This document shows, in pieces, positions 1 to 9,194 of a stretch of 64,000 bases of DNA. The first letter of the stretch is position 1. Every line of letters begins with the position of its first letter. Both the position numbers and the translations under genes were made by a program. Below the pieces are notes generated by a model. The model did not search any database. It was not told where the DNA came from and was given only the letters and a program-made list of their open reading frames with translations. The stretch comes from an uncultured Rhodopila sp. Its GTDB lineage: Bacteria > Pseudomonadota > Alphaproteobacteria > Acetobacterales > Acetobacteraceae. The stretch covers positions 1-64,000 of the forward strand of contig CAIZFE010000027.1 of the NCBI GenBank assembly GCA_903932145.1. Direction: 5' to 3'.

Positions 1-2
1 AC

Positions 3-362
3 GATCTCCGCATCCCCGGGCCCGAGGAACTCGACGCAGAGGTACGCCGCCGTCCGTTCGGCCGCAGCATTCTCTCGATCTGCATGGACCTCGCGGTTAT
101 TCCGGGTTTCTGCACCGGCCCCTTCTGGAATCAGATATTCGACACGTTGAATAATTACGGCGGTAGTTTCACGACGCTGTTTAAGTTCCGGGAACACCGC
201 GAGACATCGTTTCAGAAAGAGCGGGACAAGAAGCCTGACACCTGGAGCTTTGCCTGGAGGCATCCGCCACCGGATATAGTCCGCCAGGTACTGGGCTACA
301 TGATCGGCGAGCCGCCAACGCTGGACCCGTTCGATCCATTATTGGCCACCGCTCCTCCCTGA
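3..362 (+). CDS. C-terminal part of an unrecognised protein (cut by window start)
   Basis: The reading frame is open from base 3 of the window to a TGA at 360-362, so the start lies outside. The 119 visible residues continue without a break upstream of the internal ATG at 84, which is therefore unlikely to be the true start. The segment is rich in aromatic and charged residues, has no clear membrane helix, and ends in a proline/alanine-rich tail. I do not recognise the family. The next gene is on the opposite strand and ends about 450 bases away. Confidence 0.6.
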   Translation, partial: DLRIPGPEELDAEVRRRPFGRSILSICMDLAVIPGFCTGPFWNQIFDTLNNYGGSFTTLFKFREHRETSFQKERDKKPDTWSFAWRHPPPDIVRQVLGYMIGEPPTLDPFDPLLATAPP

Positions 363-519
363 CTATCATCCTCCCCGACCTGCGTCGCACCCTCGGGATT
401 CCGGGGGCGCATGCGCGCGCCCCGGAGCATCATCGGGATCGCGCGCGACAGCGGTGATGGGCAGACCGTTTCGCGGTTCGCGGTTTCACACGATTGCCCT
501 GGCATGCATGCCCTTCTCT

Positions 520-692
520 TCGTGGCCCTCTGATATCCTCGCTCTGTCTCCGTGATGACTCTTTCCTCGTATTCCAGCCCGTGCGTCCCGGCCCCGGAAC
601 GCCGCGGCGATACCGCTTGCCCTGGTGGCAGGGAAACCAGGAGAAATTCATCGTGGATTCGGAACACGGATATCAAAGGTCCACGGAGGGAG
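520..692. repeat. Imperfect long inverted repeat in a gene-free stretch
   Basis: The interval 363-810 has no convincing gene. Within it, bases about 520-580 match the reverse complement of about 632-692 at roughly 41 of 59 positions by hand alignment, separated by about 50 bases. Both arms share GTGGNCC and TGATATCC blocks. The short reading frames on both strands here look alike for this reason and are not believable genes. It may be a decayed palindromic intergenic repeat or hairpin element. Confidence 0.5.
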
Positions 693-810
693 TCTGTTGG
701 CTGCCGTCTGGTCGCTGTGGTCGTTGTCATCGGTCGGCTTGTCCCAACAGAATTCACGCCTCGGCAGCATGAATAACCGGAGGCGAGAGTCGGCCTGTCG
801 GCCGCCGGTA

Positions 811-2157
811 TTAATCTCCGGCGTGACGGAGCGACGGGTCCGGCGTCTCCGCCATCCGTTTGTCGCCCAGGAACGCCACCAGCACGATGGTGGACACCAG
901 CGCTCCCATGGCGATGGACAGCAGACCGATGGTGAAGCTGCCGGTCGCGTCGCGGATAGCGCCCATCATGTAAGGACCGACGAAGCCGCCGAGGTTTCCA
1001 ACGGCATTGATCATCGCGATCCCTCCGGCGGCGGCGGTGCCGGACAGCATGGCGGTTGGCAGCGCCCAGAACGGCGGTGCGATCGACGACTGTCCCATCT
1101 GGGCCAGGATGATCGCGACCATCATCACCACCGGATCGTTGAGGAAGACGCAGACGGCGAGGCCGGCGAAATTCAGGAAACAGGCGGCGGCGGTATGGTA
1201 GCGGCGCTCACCGGTGCGATCCGAGTGAAGCCCCCACAGCACCATCGCGACGGCGGCCGCCGCGAATGGCAGGGCACTGATCACGCCGTTCCAACCGACA
1301 CCAACGCCGAAGCGGCTGACGATCTGCGGCAGGAACAGCACCAGGCCGTAGCCGGTCATGTTCTGACCGAAATACACCAGTGTCAGCAGCCAGACGCGCG
1401 GATGTTTAAAGGTCTCGCTCAACGCGTAGTGACGGACGGCTTCTTTTTGCTGCCTTTCCGCTGCCAGGCGTTGGATCAGCCAGTCTCGTTGTTCGGGCTT
1501 CAGCCAGTGCGCGTGTTCGGGTCCGTCGGTCAGCGCGAACATCACGACGACGCCCAGGATCAGGGCGGGCACCGCCTCCAGGATGAACAGCCATTGCCAG
1601 TCCTGCAAGCCGCCCCATGATCCCAATCGCAGGATCTGGCTGGAGATCAGCGAGCCGGTGACGATGGAGATCGGGATCGCGGTCATGAAGATGCCGATGA
1701 CCCGCGACCGGTAGGCCGCCGGGAACCACCAGGTCAGATACAGGATGATGCCCGGATAGAAGCCGGCTTCGGCGAGACCCAGCACGAAGCGGATGCCGAG
1801 GAAGGACCAGGTTCCGGTGATGAAGGCGGTCAGGCCCGAAATCACGCCCCAGGTGAGCAGGATACGCCCGATCCAACGCCGCGCGCCGACCTTCGCCAGG
1901 ATCAGGTTGCTGGGGATTTCGAACAGGAAATAGCCGAAGAAGAAGATGCCGCCACCGATGCCGAACACCGCGGGCGAAAAATCCAGCGCCTTGTTCATGC
2001 TCAGCGCGGCGAAACCGACGTTGACCCGGTCGAGGTAGGCGGCAAAGTAGCCGGCCATCAGGAGAGGAACCAAGCGCCAGACGACCCGGCGCATGGTCTC
2101 GGTTTCCAGCGGATCGACGGGATATGCGCCGGCGGAAGGCGCCACGTTTAATGCCAT
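811..2157 (-). CDS. MFS transporter, anion:cation symporter (ACS) type
   Basis: A 448-residue membrane protein with about 12 hydrophobic segments and the major-facilitator layout. The N-terminal block around helix 1-2 (LDRVNVGFAALSMNKAL) and the later GLAEAGFYPG motif are typical of the ACS family, which imports organic anions such as phthalate, galactonate or tartrate. An ATG at 2199 gives 14 more residues, but the ATG at 2157 has a GGGAG Shine-Dalgarno about 8 bases upstream and is preferred. The substrate cannot be told. No catabolic partner gene is adjacent; the next gene upstream on the same strand is across a potential promoter gap at 2158-2267. Confidence 0.85.
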   Translation of the reverse strand: MALNVAPSAGAYPVDPLETETMRRVVWRLVPLLMAGYFAAYLDRVNVGFAALSMNKALDFSPAVFGIGGGIFFFGYFLFEIPSNLILAKVGARRWIGRILLTWGVISGLTAFITGTWSFLGIRFVLGLAEAGFYPGIILYLTWWFPAAYRSRVIGIFMTAIPISIVTGSLISSQILRLGSWGGLQDWQWLFILEAVPALILGVVVMFALTDGPEHAHWLKPEQRDWLIQRLAAERQQKEAVRHYALSETFKHPRVWLLTLVYFGQNMTGYGLVLFLPQIVSRFGVGVGWNGVISALPFAAAAVAMVLWGLHSDRTGERRYHTAAACFLNFAGLAVCVFLNDPVVMMVAIILAQMGQSSIAPPFWALPTAMLSGTAAAGGIAMINAVGNLGGFVGPYMMGAIRDATGSFTIGLLSIAMGALVSTIVLVAFLGDKRMAETPDPSLRHAGD

Positions 2158-2267
2158 GAACCACTCTCCCGGGGGATTGTCATTCTTGTAGCCGGTCATC
2201 CTGGACCGGGGCTTAAACGTGGCGGTTGGCTATCGGTTTTCCGGGAATTGCATCAATTCGAAAATTA

Positions 2268-2738
2268 TCAGGCGAGACGTTCCGTGTTGGCGGCGACCGT
2301 CGCCTGGATCGGCGCCATCGCGGCTTCCTGCACGCCCAGCGCCAGAATGCCCATGGCGAAGAAATTGGTTGTCGCGCGGTTGAACCAGTCGAGCGCGAAC
2401 TGGCCCTGGGCCTCGGCCATCTTCACCGGGGACCCGCAGGTCACCATGGCCATCGCCGCGCTGGCCGCAGTCATCATTTCGTCTGAGGCAAGGCGGGCGA
2501 TCTTCCATCCGGCCTGGTTGGTTTCCGCCATCGCGATATTGCCGGCGGCGGAGAACGCCTCCATCTTTTCCGGCATCATGCGGCCGAATTCCGCGTGGTC
2601 GGCGCCCATCGGGTCGAATGCGGCGGCCATACCGAGGGCCACCCGCTTGGCGATGATCTGTCCGGCCGCCATGGCAAGGTCATTGCTGCTGCCGGCATTG
2701 CGCGTTGCCGCATCCATCACGCCATTAAAAGTGGACAT
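2268..2738 (-). CDS. Phasin family protein
   Basis: This 156-residue protein is alanine and methionine rich, almost wholly helical by composition, and has the phasin pattern of amphipathic helices (region FNRATTNFFAMGILALG near the C-terminus). Phasins coat polyhydroxyalkanoate granules in the cytoplasm and control granule size and number. An AAGGAA sequence lies upstream of the ATG. It is not next to PHA synthase here. Family call is from sequence character and memory of related proteins, not a profile search. Confidence 0.7.
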   Translation of the reverse strand: MSTFNGVMDAATRNAGSSNDLAMAAGQIIAKRVALGMAAAFDPMGADHAEFGRMMPEKMEAFSAAGNIAMAETNQAGWKIARLASDEMMTAASAAMAMVTCGSPVKMAEAQGQFALDWFNRATTNFFAMGILALGVQEAAMAPIQATVAANTERLA

Positions 2739-2838
2739 TGGTTCGTTCCTTGGTGCTGCGTGGACGTCACGCTTGCCTTATGTTGCAGTGCAGCATGACA
2801 ATTGCAAGAGAATTCGATGTCCTGGCGCGCGGCGGATT

Positions 2839-3648
2839 TTATAACCGGCTGAACCGTCGCCTCAACCGAACCGCCGCCGCGGGGACCGCCACAAGCACCA
2901 GCAGCAACCAAACCGCCACGGCCGACGCCGTCGGCCAGTCGCGGTTGGCGAAGAACTCCTCCCACAGCACTTTGCCAATCAACTGCGCCTGCGGGCCGCC
3001 CAGCAGTGCGGGGATCACGTACTCTCCGATCGCCGGAACGAACACCAGCGCCGCCCCTGCCGCCACACCGGGCAGTGACAGCGGCAGGGTCACCCGGCAG
3101 AACACGCGCCATGGCGAGGCGCCCAGATCGGCCGCGGCTTCCATCAGGGCCGGGTCAAGCCGCGACAATCGCGCGTACAGCGGCAAGACCATGAACGGCA
3201 GGTAAGTATAGACAATACCGATATACATCGCCGTGTCGGTGTACAGCAGCCGGGAGACACCCAGCATCCGCACGATCAATCCGTCGTCCGCCAGCAGCCC
3301 GATCCAGGCGTTGATCCGCATCAGGAAGCCGGTCCAGAACGGCAGCATCACCGCCAGCAGCAACGGGTTCTGCCATCGCACGGCGGCGCGGGAGATCGCC
3401 AGCGCCATCGGAAAGCCCATCGCCAGGCAAATCAGCGTGGACACGCCCGCAACCCGTATGCTTCGGACCAGCGCATCGCGGTACAGCGGGTCGCTCGCCA
3501 CCAGCCAAAGATTGTCGAAGGTAAAACCGATGCTGTACGGCGGCACGCCATCCGCCGGCACGGCGAACGCGATCAGCACGACGATCGCCAGCGGCGCCGC
3601 CAACAGCAGAAGCAGCCACACCACCGGAAGCGCCAGGACCAGCCTCAT
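2839..3648 (-). CDS. ABC transporter permease, spermidine/putrescine type (PotB-like)
   Basis: About 269 residues with six hydrophobic segments and the EAA cytoplasmic loop (EAAADLGASPWRVF) that contacts the ATPase. It resembles PotB/PotH, the first permease of polyamine importers. The start ATG at 3648 overlaps the TGA of the ATPase gene in an ATGA arrangement, so the two are translationally coupled; the longer frame to 3681 is rejected for this reason. No second permease (PotC/PotI) or binding protein follows: the next gene on this strand is a phasin, so the transporter seems incomplete locally. Confidence 0.85.
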   Translation of the reverse strand: MRLVLALPVVWLLLLLAAPLAIVVLIAFAVPADGVPPYSIGFTFDNLWLVASDPLYRDALVRSIRVAGVSTLICLAMGFPMALAISRAAVRWQNPLLLAVMLPFWTGFLMRINAWIGLLADDGLIVRMLGVSRLLYTDTAMYIGIVYTYLPFMVLPLYARLSRLDPALMEAAADLGASPWRVFCRVTLPLSLPGVAAGAALVFVPAIGEYVIPALLGGPQAQLIGKVLWEEFFANRDWPTASAVAVWLLLVLVAVPAAAVRLRRRFSRL

Positions 3649-4700
3649 GCCGGCAGCAGCATACAGGCCTCGGGTTGCCAACCGACCCGCACCGCGGAGC
3701 CGGGCGCGATCGACGCGGAACCCAGCCCATCCGCCAGGGGTCGTTTGACCCGCAGGATGGTTCCGTCGGCCAACCGCACTGACACCGAAAGGACGTCTCC
3801 GGCGTAGCTGCTGTCCGTCACCAACCCATCGACCGCATTCGGCAATGGTTCGCCGCCAATCCGCAATCGTTCAGCCCGCAGCGCCAGCAGCGCCGGCCCG
3901 TTCGGAAACGGCCGGGCGGTGCGGACGACGATACCCAGCGCGGGCAAGGCCACGGCGGTGCCATCGACGATACAGGGCAGAATATTCGCCGCCCCCAGGA
4001 ATTCCGCAACGAAACGATTGGCCGGCCGTTCATACAGGTCGGCCGGCGTTCCGACCTGCGCCATGCGGCCGTCGCGCATCACGCCGATCCGGTCGGCCAT
4101 CTCCAGGGCCTCTTCCTGATCGTGCGTGACCAGAACGAAGCTCACGCCCAACGATCGCCTCATCCGCACCAGTTCGGCGCGCGTATCACGTCGGAGACTT
4201 TGGTCCAGCGCCGACAGCGGTTCGTCCAGCAGCAACAGCCGCGGGTTCGGCGCCAGGCTGCGTGCCAGCGCGACCCGCTGCTGTTGGCCGCCGGACAGGT
4301 GGGCCGGCCGGCGGCTGCCGAAGCCGTCCAGGCGAACCAGCGCCAACATCGCCTCGACGCGCTGACGGGTTGCGGCGCGCGACATTCCCTGCTGGCGCAG
4401 ACCGAACCCGACGTTTGCCGAGACGGACAAATGTGGGAACAACGCGTAGGCCTGAAACATTGTGTTGACCGGCCGGCGATGCGGCGGCAGTGCCGACAGG
4501 TCGGTGTCATCCAAAACGATCCGTCCGGCATCCGGTCGCACGAAACCGCCGATCGCCCGCAGTAATGTTGTCTTGCCCGACCCGGAACCGCCGAGCAAAA
4601 CGAATAATTCGTCGCGATTGACGGCCAGATCCAGATGATCGAGGGCGGTCGTTGCCCCATAGCGGATGGTCAAACCCGCGATGTTCAACAGGCTTGTCAT
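3645..4700 (-). CDS. ABC transporter ATP-binding protein, PotA/FbpC-like
   Basis: A 351-residue ATPase. Walker A is GGSGSGKTT, the signature is LSGGQQQR, Walker B is LLLLDEPLSALD and the switch histidine is in VTHDQEE. A C-terminal TOBE-like regulatory domain (about residues 240-351) is typical of the polyamine, iron and sulfate importers. The ATG at 4700 begins the usual N-terminal strand; the 63 extra codons upstream to 4889 are non-homologous in character and rejected. It overlaps the permease gene by 4 bases. The intergenic region 4701-4861 holds divergent promoters with the next plus-strand gene. Confidence 0.88.
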   Translation of the reverse strand: MTSLLNIAGLTIRYGATTALDHLDLAVNRDELFVLLGGSGSGKTTLLRAIGGFVRPDAGRIVLDDTDLSALPPHRRPVNTMFQAYALFPHLSVSANVGFGLRQQGMSRAATRQRVEAMLALVRLDGFGSRRPAHLSGGQQQRVALARSLAPNPRLLLLDEPLSALDQSLRRDTRAELVRMRRSLGVSFVLVTHDQEEALEMADRIGVMRDGRMAQVGTPADLYERPANRFVAEFLGAANILPCIVDGTAVALPALGIVVRTARPFPNGPALLALRAERLRIGGEPLPNAVDGLVTDSSYAGDVLSVSVRLADGTILRVKRPLADGLGSASIAPGSAVRVGWQPEACMLLPA

Positions 4701-4861
4701 CGCCGGCAGCCTCTCCGGCCCGCGAACGGTTGCCACCAGCTCATGCCCCACCTTTCCGTCAGAATTCGCCTCACCACGACCAGCACCGATCATTCCGTGT
4801 TTTGCGGCCCGCGCATACCTACGGTAGGAATACACCGGCCCCGAAACGGCGAAACCGCGAA

Positions 4862-6199
4862 ATGACACAAAGTACACCGATGGACGCACCCGATCCGCAC
4901 ACCATCAGGGCAACTGTTCAGGCGCAACGCGGCGCGATGGAGACGCTGTTCGCCCAATTGCGCCAGGACGGCTTGGATGAGCCCGGCGTCTCCCGCGATC
5001 CCTATGGCGCCGGCGAACAACGGGCGCATGCAACGGTAACCCAAGCCGCCGAGGCACTGGGGCTGGAGATCGGCCACGACGATGCCGCCAACCTGTATTT
5101 GACCTTGCCGGGCCGCGATCGCTCCGCGCCCGTGCTGGTCATCGGCTCGCATCTGGATTCGGTACCGCATGGCGGCAACTTCGATGGTGCGGCCGGCGTG
5201 CTGGCCGGACTGGCGGTGGTGGCGTCGTTCAGACGCCTCGGTCTGACGCCGGATCGCGACATCGTCGTGATGGGCATCCGGGCGGAGGAAAGCGTCTGGT
5301 TCCAGGTGTCGTATATCGGCAGCCGGGGCAGCCTGGGCACCCTGCCCGAGGGGGCGCTGGACGTGCCCCGCGTCGATACCGGGCGCACGCTGGCTGACCA
5401 TATTGCCGCGTGCGGCGGCAACCCGGACGCGCTGCGGGCGGGCAGCCGGCATTTCGATCCGGCCCGCATTCACGCCTATCTGGAACTGCACATCGAGCAG
5501 GCGCCAAACCTGGTGGAGGCCGGACGTTCGGTGGCGATCTGCACCGGCATCCCCGGTAATATCCGCTATCCCGACGCCCGGATCGAGGGACGGCACGACC
5601 ATGTCGGCCTACCGCGCCGCTTTCGGCACGATGCCGCGATGGCGGGGGCGGAGTTCGCCATGGCGATGGAGTCGCTGTGGGTGGAACATGAGGGCCGCGG
5701 CATTCCGATGGCCTGTACGTTCGGCCGCTTCCACACCGACCCGGCGGCACACGGCCTGACGATCGTGCCAGGTGCCTTTCATTTCAGCCTGGATGTGCGC
5801 GCGTATGACGAGGCGGTGTTGACGGAACTTGAGGCGTCGATCGGGCGGATCATCAACGGCATTGAACAACGCCGGGCGGTCAGGTTCCACCCGGGGCCGA
5901 CCGCCCGGGCGGCGCCCGGGCGGGTCGATGTGGCCATAAAGGCAGGACTGGAGGCAGCCGCGCAACGGCAAGGCATTTCGGTATTGCAAATAGGCAGTCC
6001 GGCGTCGCACGATGCGGCGGCGTTTGGTGCCGCTGGTGTGCCTATGGGAATGGTTTTCGTCCGCAACACGAACGGCAGCCATAATCCGGATGAAATGATG
6101 GAGATCGACGATTTTCTGGATGGGGTTGCGGTTATGACAGAGTGGGTTTGCAGCGCCACCGGTCCAGTTTGTTACCTCGCGAAGCCAGTGATTGCATGA
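4862..6199 (+). CDS. Zn-dependent hydrolase, allantoate amidohydrolase / N-carbamoyl-L-amino acid hydrolase family
   Basis: A 445-residue M20-type metallohydrolase. Visible metal-site segments are GSHLDSVPHGGNFDG, the AEES pair, LELHIEQ and, near the C-terminus, SPASHDAAAF and NTNGSHNPDE; the dimerisation lid begins near GRHDHVGLP. The family cleaves N-carbamoyl amino acids, ureidoglycine-type intermediates or related amides in the cytoplasm. The ATG at 4862 is chosen because the extra 70 codons upstream are arginine- and proline-rich noise; an ATG at 4880 is also possible. It overlaps the next gene by ATGA. The exact substrate is unknown. Confidence 0.85.
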   Translation: MTQSTPMDAPDPHTIRATVQAQRGAMETLFAQLRQDGLDEPGVSRDPYGAGEQRAHATVTQAAEALGLEIGHDDAANLYLTLPGRDRSAPVLVIGSHLDSVPHGGNFDGAAGVLAGLAVVASFRRLGLTPDRDIVVMGIRAEESVWFQVSYIGSRGSLGTLPEGALDVPRVDTGRTLADHIAACGGNPDALRAGSRHFDPARIHAYLELHIEQAPNLVEAGRSVAICTGIPGNIRYPDARIEGRHDHVGLPRRFRHDAAMAGAEFAMAMESLWVEHEGRGIPMACTFGRFHTDPAAHGLTIVPGAFHFSLDVRAYDEAVLTELEASIGRIINGIEQRRAVRFHPGPTARAAPGRVDVAIKAGLEAAAQRQGISVLQIGSPASHDAAAFGAAGVPMGMVFVRNTNGSHNPDEMMEIDDFLDGVAVMTEWVCSATGPVCYLAKPVIA

Positions 6200-7248
6200 C
6201 TGAACCGACACCTGACAGACAATTGGGCGCAATCGGCTCCGGCCGGTTTGTACGCTGGCTGGTGCCCGTTCTGTATGTGGTCTGCGCGCTCACATTCGTC
6301 GATGATCTCAGAAACGACAACACACTGGCGTATGGCATCCTCTATACGCCTCTGATTGCGACCTCCGTCTTCCACAAAGGCCGCTCCGGCGTGTGGGTGC
6401 TGGCCGCAATCGCCTGTGTTATGGTCATCATCGGAGCGTTTTTCCCGGTGGTTAACCCGGACCTGCCGGACCTGATCGGCAACCGCATGCTGTCGGTCAT
6501 CGCGATCCTGGCCACGGCCGCTTTTGTCAGGCATGCGCGCAGCAATCAGGACCGCCTCGCGGCCGAAACCCGGCGCGCGGAAGCGGCGGAGACCATGGCG
6601 ACGCAAATCCTGACCAATCTCAGTCAGGACATCCGCACCCCGATGCATACGCTGCTCGGTATGATGACCTTGACGATGGCAAACAGCGCCCCGGAGCAAC
6701 GCATGGCACTGGGGCAGGTCCGCGCTGACGGCAGGCACCTGCTGGCGAAGATCGACAACCTGATCGACCTGACCCAGATGCACGAGCAGACCTTGCAGAT
6801 CCAGGCAGTGGATGTGGCGACCATCGCCCGCGATGCCGCGGCGTTTGCCGGTGCGACCGCCCGGGAGCGTCAGGTCACCGTGGTTATCAACGACGCGCAC
6901 GAAACCCGGGCCGTTGGGGATTGCCGAGCGATGCGGCGCATCCTCGATAATTTGCTGGCCAATGCGGTTCGATTTACGCCGCCGGGAGGAACCGTGTCGG
7001 TGGCGGTGAACCGTGATGCCAGCACGGTGACCGCATCGGTCAGCGATACGGGCCGGGGCCTGCCGCCCGGGATGTCGGAGTCCTTGCAGGAGGACGGCCT
7101 GGAAACCGAAGCCAGCCCATTCCAGGCGACCGGCGGGATGGGTTTGGCGTTGAGCCGTCGGCTGGCACGGGCGATGAACGGGCAATTGACCGCGAGAAAC
7201 CAGCCGGGTTCGGGTGCGACCGTCATCCTGTCACTGCCGGCGGTTTAG
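6196..7248 (+). CDS. Membrane histidine kinase-like protein with Gln in place of the phospho-acceptor His
   Basis: A 350-residue protein with about four N-terminal membrane segments (residues about 15-115), a short coiled coil, then a dimerisation and HATPase core. ATP-binding boxes are present: DNLLANAVRFTP (N box), VSDTGRGLPP (G1) and GGMGLALSRR (G2). In the H box the sequence is NLSQDIRTPMHTLLGM: codon 144, at 6625-6627, is CAG (Gln) where the family has His. It cannot autophosphorylate at the usual site, so it may be a partner subunit, an ATP-dependent scaffold or decaying. Its ATG overlaps the hydrolase stop. No response regulator is adjacent. Confidence 0.85.
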   Translation: MTEPTPDRQLGAIGSGRFVRWLVPVLYVVCALTFVDDLRNDNTLAYGILYTPLIATSVFHKGRSGVWVLAAIACVMVIIGAFFPVVNPDLPDLIGNRMLSVIAILATAAFVRHARSNQDRLAAETRRAEAAETMATQILTNLSQDIRTPMHTLLGMMTLTMANSAPEQRMALGQVRADGRHLLAKIDNLIDLTQMHEQTLQIQAVDVATIARDAAAFAGATARERQVTVVINDAHETRAVGDCRAMRRILDNLLANAVRFTPPGGTVSVAVNRDASTVTASVSDTGRGLPPGMSESLQEDGLETEASPFQATGGMGLALSRRLARAMNGQLTARNQPGSGATVILSLPAV

Positions 7249-7266
7249 CGGAGACGCGGACGGCCC

Positions 7267-8271
7267 TTATCCGTTCGACGCTGCCTGGAAGGCGCGCAGC
7301 CCATCCTCGATAACGGATCGCGGCAGATCCCGGGTGATAAAGACGATGCGGCTGGTGCGCGGGTCGCCCTCGGGCCAAGCGGTCAGTTTGGCCGGCTTGT
7401 GGATCAGGTGCCGCACGGCGTGGATCGCGATCGGCCGGTCCTGGCCTTTCAGGTTCAGGATGCCCTTAACCCGCAGAAGATTGTCGCCGCGGGAGGCGAC
7501 CAGCATCTCCAGCCACATCGATAGTCCCGGCCAATCCAACGGATCGCTCAACGTGACGCAGAAGGCACTGATCCGGGCGTCGTGGCGGTTGGGATCGTGA
7601 TGATGGTGGTGGCCGGTTTCGAATGCCGCCGCGTTCAGCCAGCCCGCGACATCGGGATTTTTCGACGCCGGATCGAACAGGCCGGCGTGCAGGATAAAAG
7701 CCGGATCAACCTTGCCGAACGCCACCCGGGCGATCGGCGCGCCGGGATTGAGGGCGTGCAACCTGGCACCGAGAGGTTCCGGATCGGCAAGGTCCGCCTT
7801 GCTGATGATGATCCGGTCGGCCACCGCGACCTGACGGACGGCTTCTTCCTGCGTGTCCAGATGCGCCGCGCCGTTGACCGCATCGACGACGGTGACGATG
7901 CCGTCCAACCGGTAGGCGGAGGCGGCGACCGGGTCGGTCATCAGCGTTGCCAGGATCGGCACCGGGTCGGCGAGGCCGGTGGTCTCGATCACGACCCGAC
8001 CAATGTCGCCTCGGCGGGCACGCGGCAGCATCTCGCGCAGGACACGGGCCAGATCGCCCCGGACGGTGCAGCACAGGCATCCGGAGTTCAGCAGGACGGT
8101 GGTGTCGTCCAGTGTCTCGACCAGCAGGTGATCAAGGCCGATCTCACCGAACTCGTTAACCAGCACGGCGGTGTTGGCGAGTGCCGGCTGTTGCAGAAGG
8201 TGGTTCAGCAGCGTGGTCTTGCCGGCGCCCAGGAAGCCGGTCAGCACCGTGACCGGGGTGGTTTCAGCCAT
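7267..8271 (-). CDS. CobW/COG0523 GTPase, probable zinc metallochaperone
   Basis: A 334-residue G3E GTPase. It has the P-loop [11 protein letters not shown], the metal-binding GCLCC motif, the switch ETTGLADP and the SKAD guanine-specificity motif, followed by a CobW C-terminal domain. A histidine cluster (HHHHH around residue 218) offers a second metal-binding stretch. It overlaps hisI by 8 bases, and a zur gene is divergent beyond hisI, which argues for a zinc-allocation role rather than cobalamin synthesis. Members of this family deliver Zn to client enzymes during zinc starvation. Confidence 0.88.
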   Translation of the reverse strand: MAETTPVTVLTGFLGAGKTTLLNHLLQQPALANTAVLVNEFGEIGLDHLLVETLDDTTVLLNSGCLCCTVRGDLARVLREMLPRARRGDIGRVVIETTGLADPVPILATLMTDPVAASAYRLDGIVTVVDAVNGAAHLDTQEEAVRQVAVADRIIISKADLADPEPLGARLHALNPGAPIARVAFGKVDPAFILHAGLFDPASKNPDVAGWLNAAAFETGHHHHHDPNRHDARISAFCVTLSDPLDWPGLSMWLEMLVASRGDNLLRVKGILNLKGQDRPIAIHAVRHLIHKPAKLTAWPEGDPRTSRIVFITRDLPRSVIEDGLRAFQAASNG

Positions 8272-8689
8272 GGCCGTAGAGCTTTTCGGGGGATATTTCT
8301 GGCGCCGCGATCTCGATCAGTGCGCCGTCCCGCGCAGCGCGGAAGAAGCAGTTGCGGCGGCCGGTGTGGCAGGCGACGCCGTCCTGGTGAACCAGCAGCA
8401 GCAGGGTATCGCCGTCGCAATCGATCCGCAGATCCTTCAGGTGCTGGGTCTGACCGGAGCTTTCGCCCTTGCGCCACAGTTTGCCGCGGCTGCGGCTGAA
8501 GTAGCAGACGCGGCCGGTGGCCAAGGTTTCCGTCACGGAGTCCGCGTTCATCCATGCCATCATCAGCACCTCGCCGGTGTCGTGCTGTTGCGCGATGGCG
8601 GCGACGAGGCCGTTGGCGTCGAAGCGGATGGCTTCCAGGATGGGGTTTGTGGGGGCGGGATTCGCCCAGGGTTTCGCGATGTCGTTCAT
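8264..8689 (-). CDS. hisI: Phosphoribosyl-AMP cyclohydrolase
   Basis: The 141-residue protein carries the HisI core ([17 protein letters not shown]) and the three zinc cysteines, in DCDGD, ACHTG and NCFF. The enzyme opens the purine ring of PR-AMP in histidine biosynthesis and needs Zn. No other his gene is nearby. It forms an operon with the COG0523 GTPase (8-base overlap) and is divergent from zur with only 46 bases between the start codons, so it may be a zinc-regulated copy rather than part of the his operon. Whether another hisI exists in the genome is not visible here. Confidence 0.92.
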   Translation of the reverse strand: MNDIAKPWANPAPTNPILEAIRFDANGLVAAIAQQHDTGEVLMMAWMNADSVTETLATGRVCYFSRSRGKLWRKGESSGQTQHLKDLRIDCDGDTLLLLVHQDGVACHTGRRNCFFRAARDGALIEIAAPEISPEKLYGHG

Positions 8690-8735
8690 AAATGATATCT
8701 AGGCATCAGGCGTGCCCGCCGCCAAGGAGTGGCTT

Positions 8736-9188
8736 ATGGGGTTTTCCCCCCGAACCGAGACATTGCTGACCCGCGCCTCCGATATCTGCGAAGGACGCGG
8801 CGCCAGGCTGACCGATTTGCGGCGTCAGGTGCTGGGGCTGATCCTCGACCGCGACTCGCCGACGGGGGCGTATGATTTGCTGGACCAACTCCGCAGCACG
8901 CGGCATGGCGCCGCCCCGCCGACGGTGTATCGGGCATTGGAATTCCTGCAGGAACAGGGGTTGGTGCATAAGCTGGAGCGGCTGTCGGCGTTTGTCGGCT
9001 GCATCGCCGAGGAGGATCACGACCACGCCGCGCAGTTCTTCATCTGCCGATCCTGCGGCAAGGTGGCGGAGCTGGAGGACCACGAGCTGGCTCACGCTCT
9101 GGCGGATGCGGCGAAGCGGCTGGGGTTCAAGCTGGGCAAGACGACGATTGAGGCTGAAGGGCAGTGCGCGGCCTGTGCGGGCGCCTGA
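8736..9188 (+). CDS. zur: Fur-family zinc uptake regulator
   Basis: About 150 residues with an N-terminal winged helix (LTDLRRQVLGLIL, PTVYRALEFLQEQGLVHKL) and the C-terminal metal/dimer domain. CRSC and CAAC supply the structural zinc site and HDHAAQFF regulatory ligands. The ATG at 8736 is preferred over a GTG at 8712 because AAGGAG lies at 8724-8729. It represses zinc uptake and mobilisation genes when zinc is plentiful. The short shared region 8690-8735 contains an AT-rich AAATGATATCTA stretch that could be part of a Zur operator, though the match is weak. Confidence 0.88.
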   Translation: MGFSPRTETLLTRASDICEGRGARLTDLRRQVLGLILDRDSPTGAYDLLDQLRSTRHGAAPPTVYRALEFLQEQGLVHKLERLSAFVGCIAEEDHDHAAQFFICRSCGKVAELEDHELAHALADAAKRLGFKLGKTTIEAEGQCAACAGA

Positions 9189-9194
9189 TGGAAT

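Noticed and set aside
625..1620. A 331-codon plus-strand frame
   Set aside because: It lies antisense to the MFS transporter and has low-complexity His/Arg/Gln composition.
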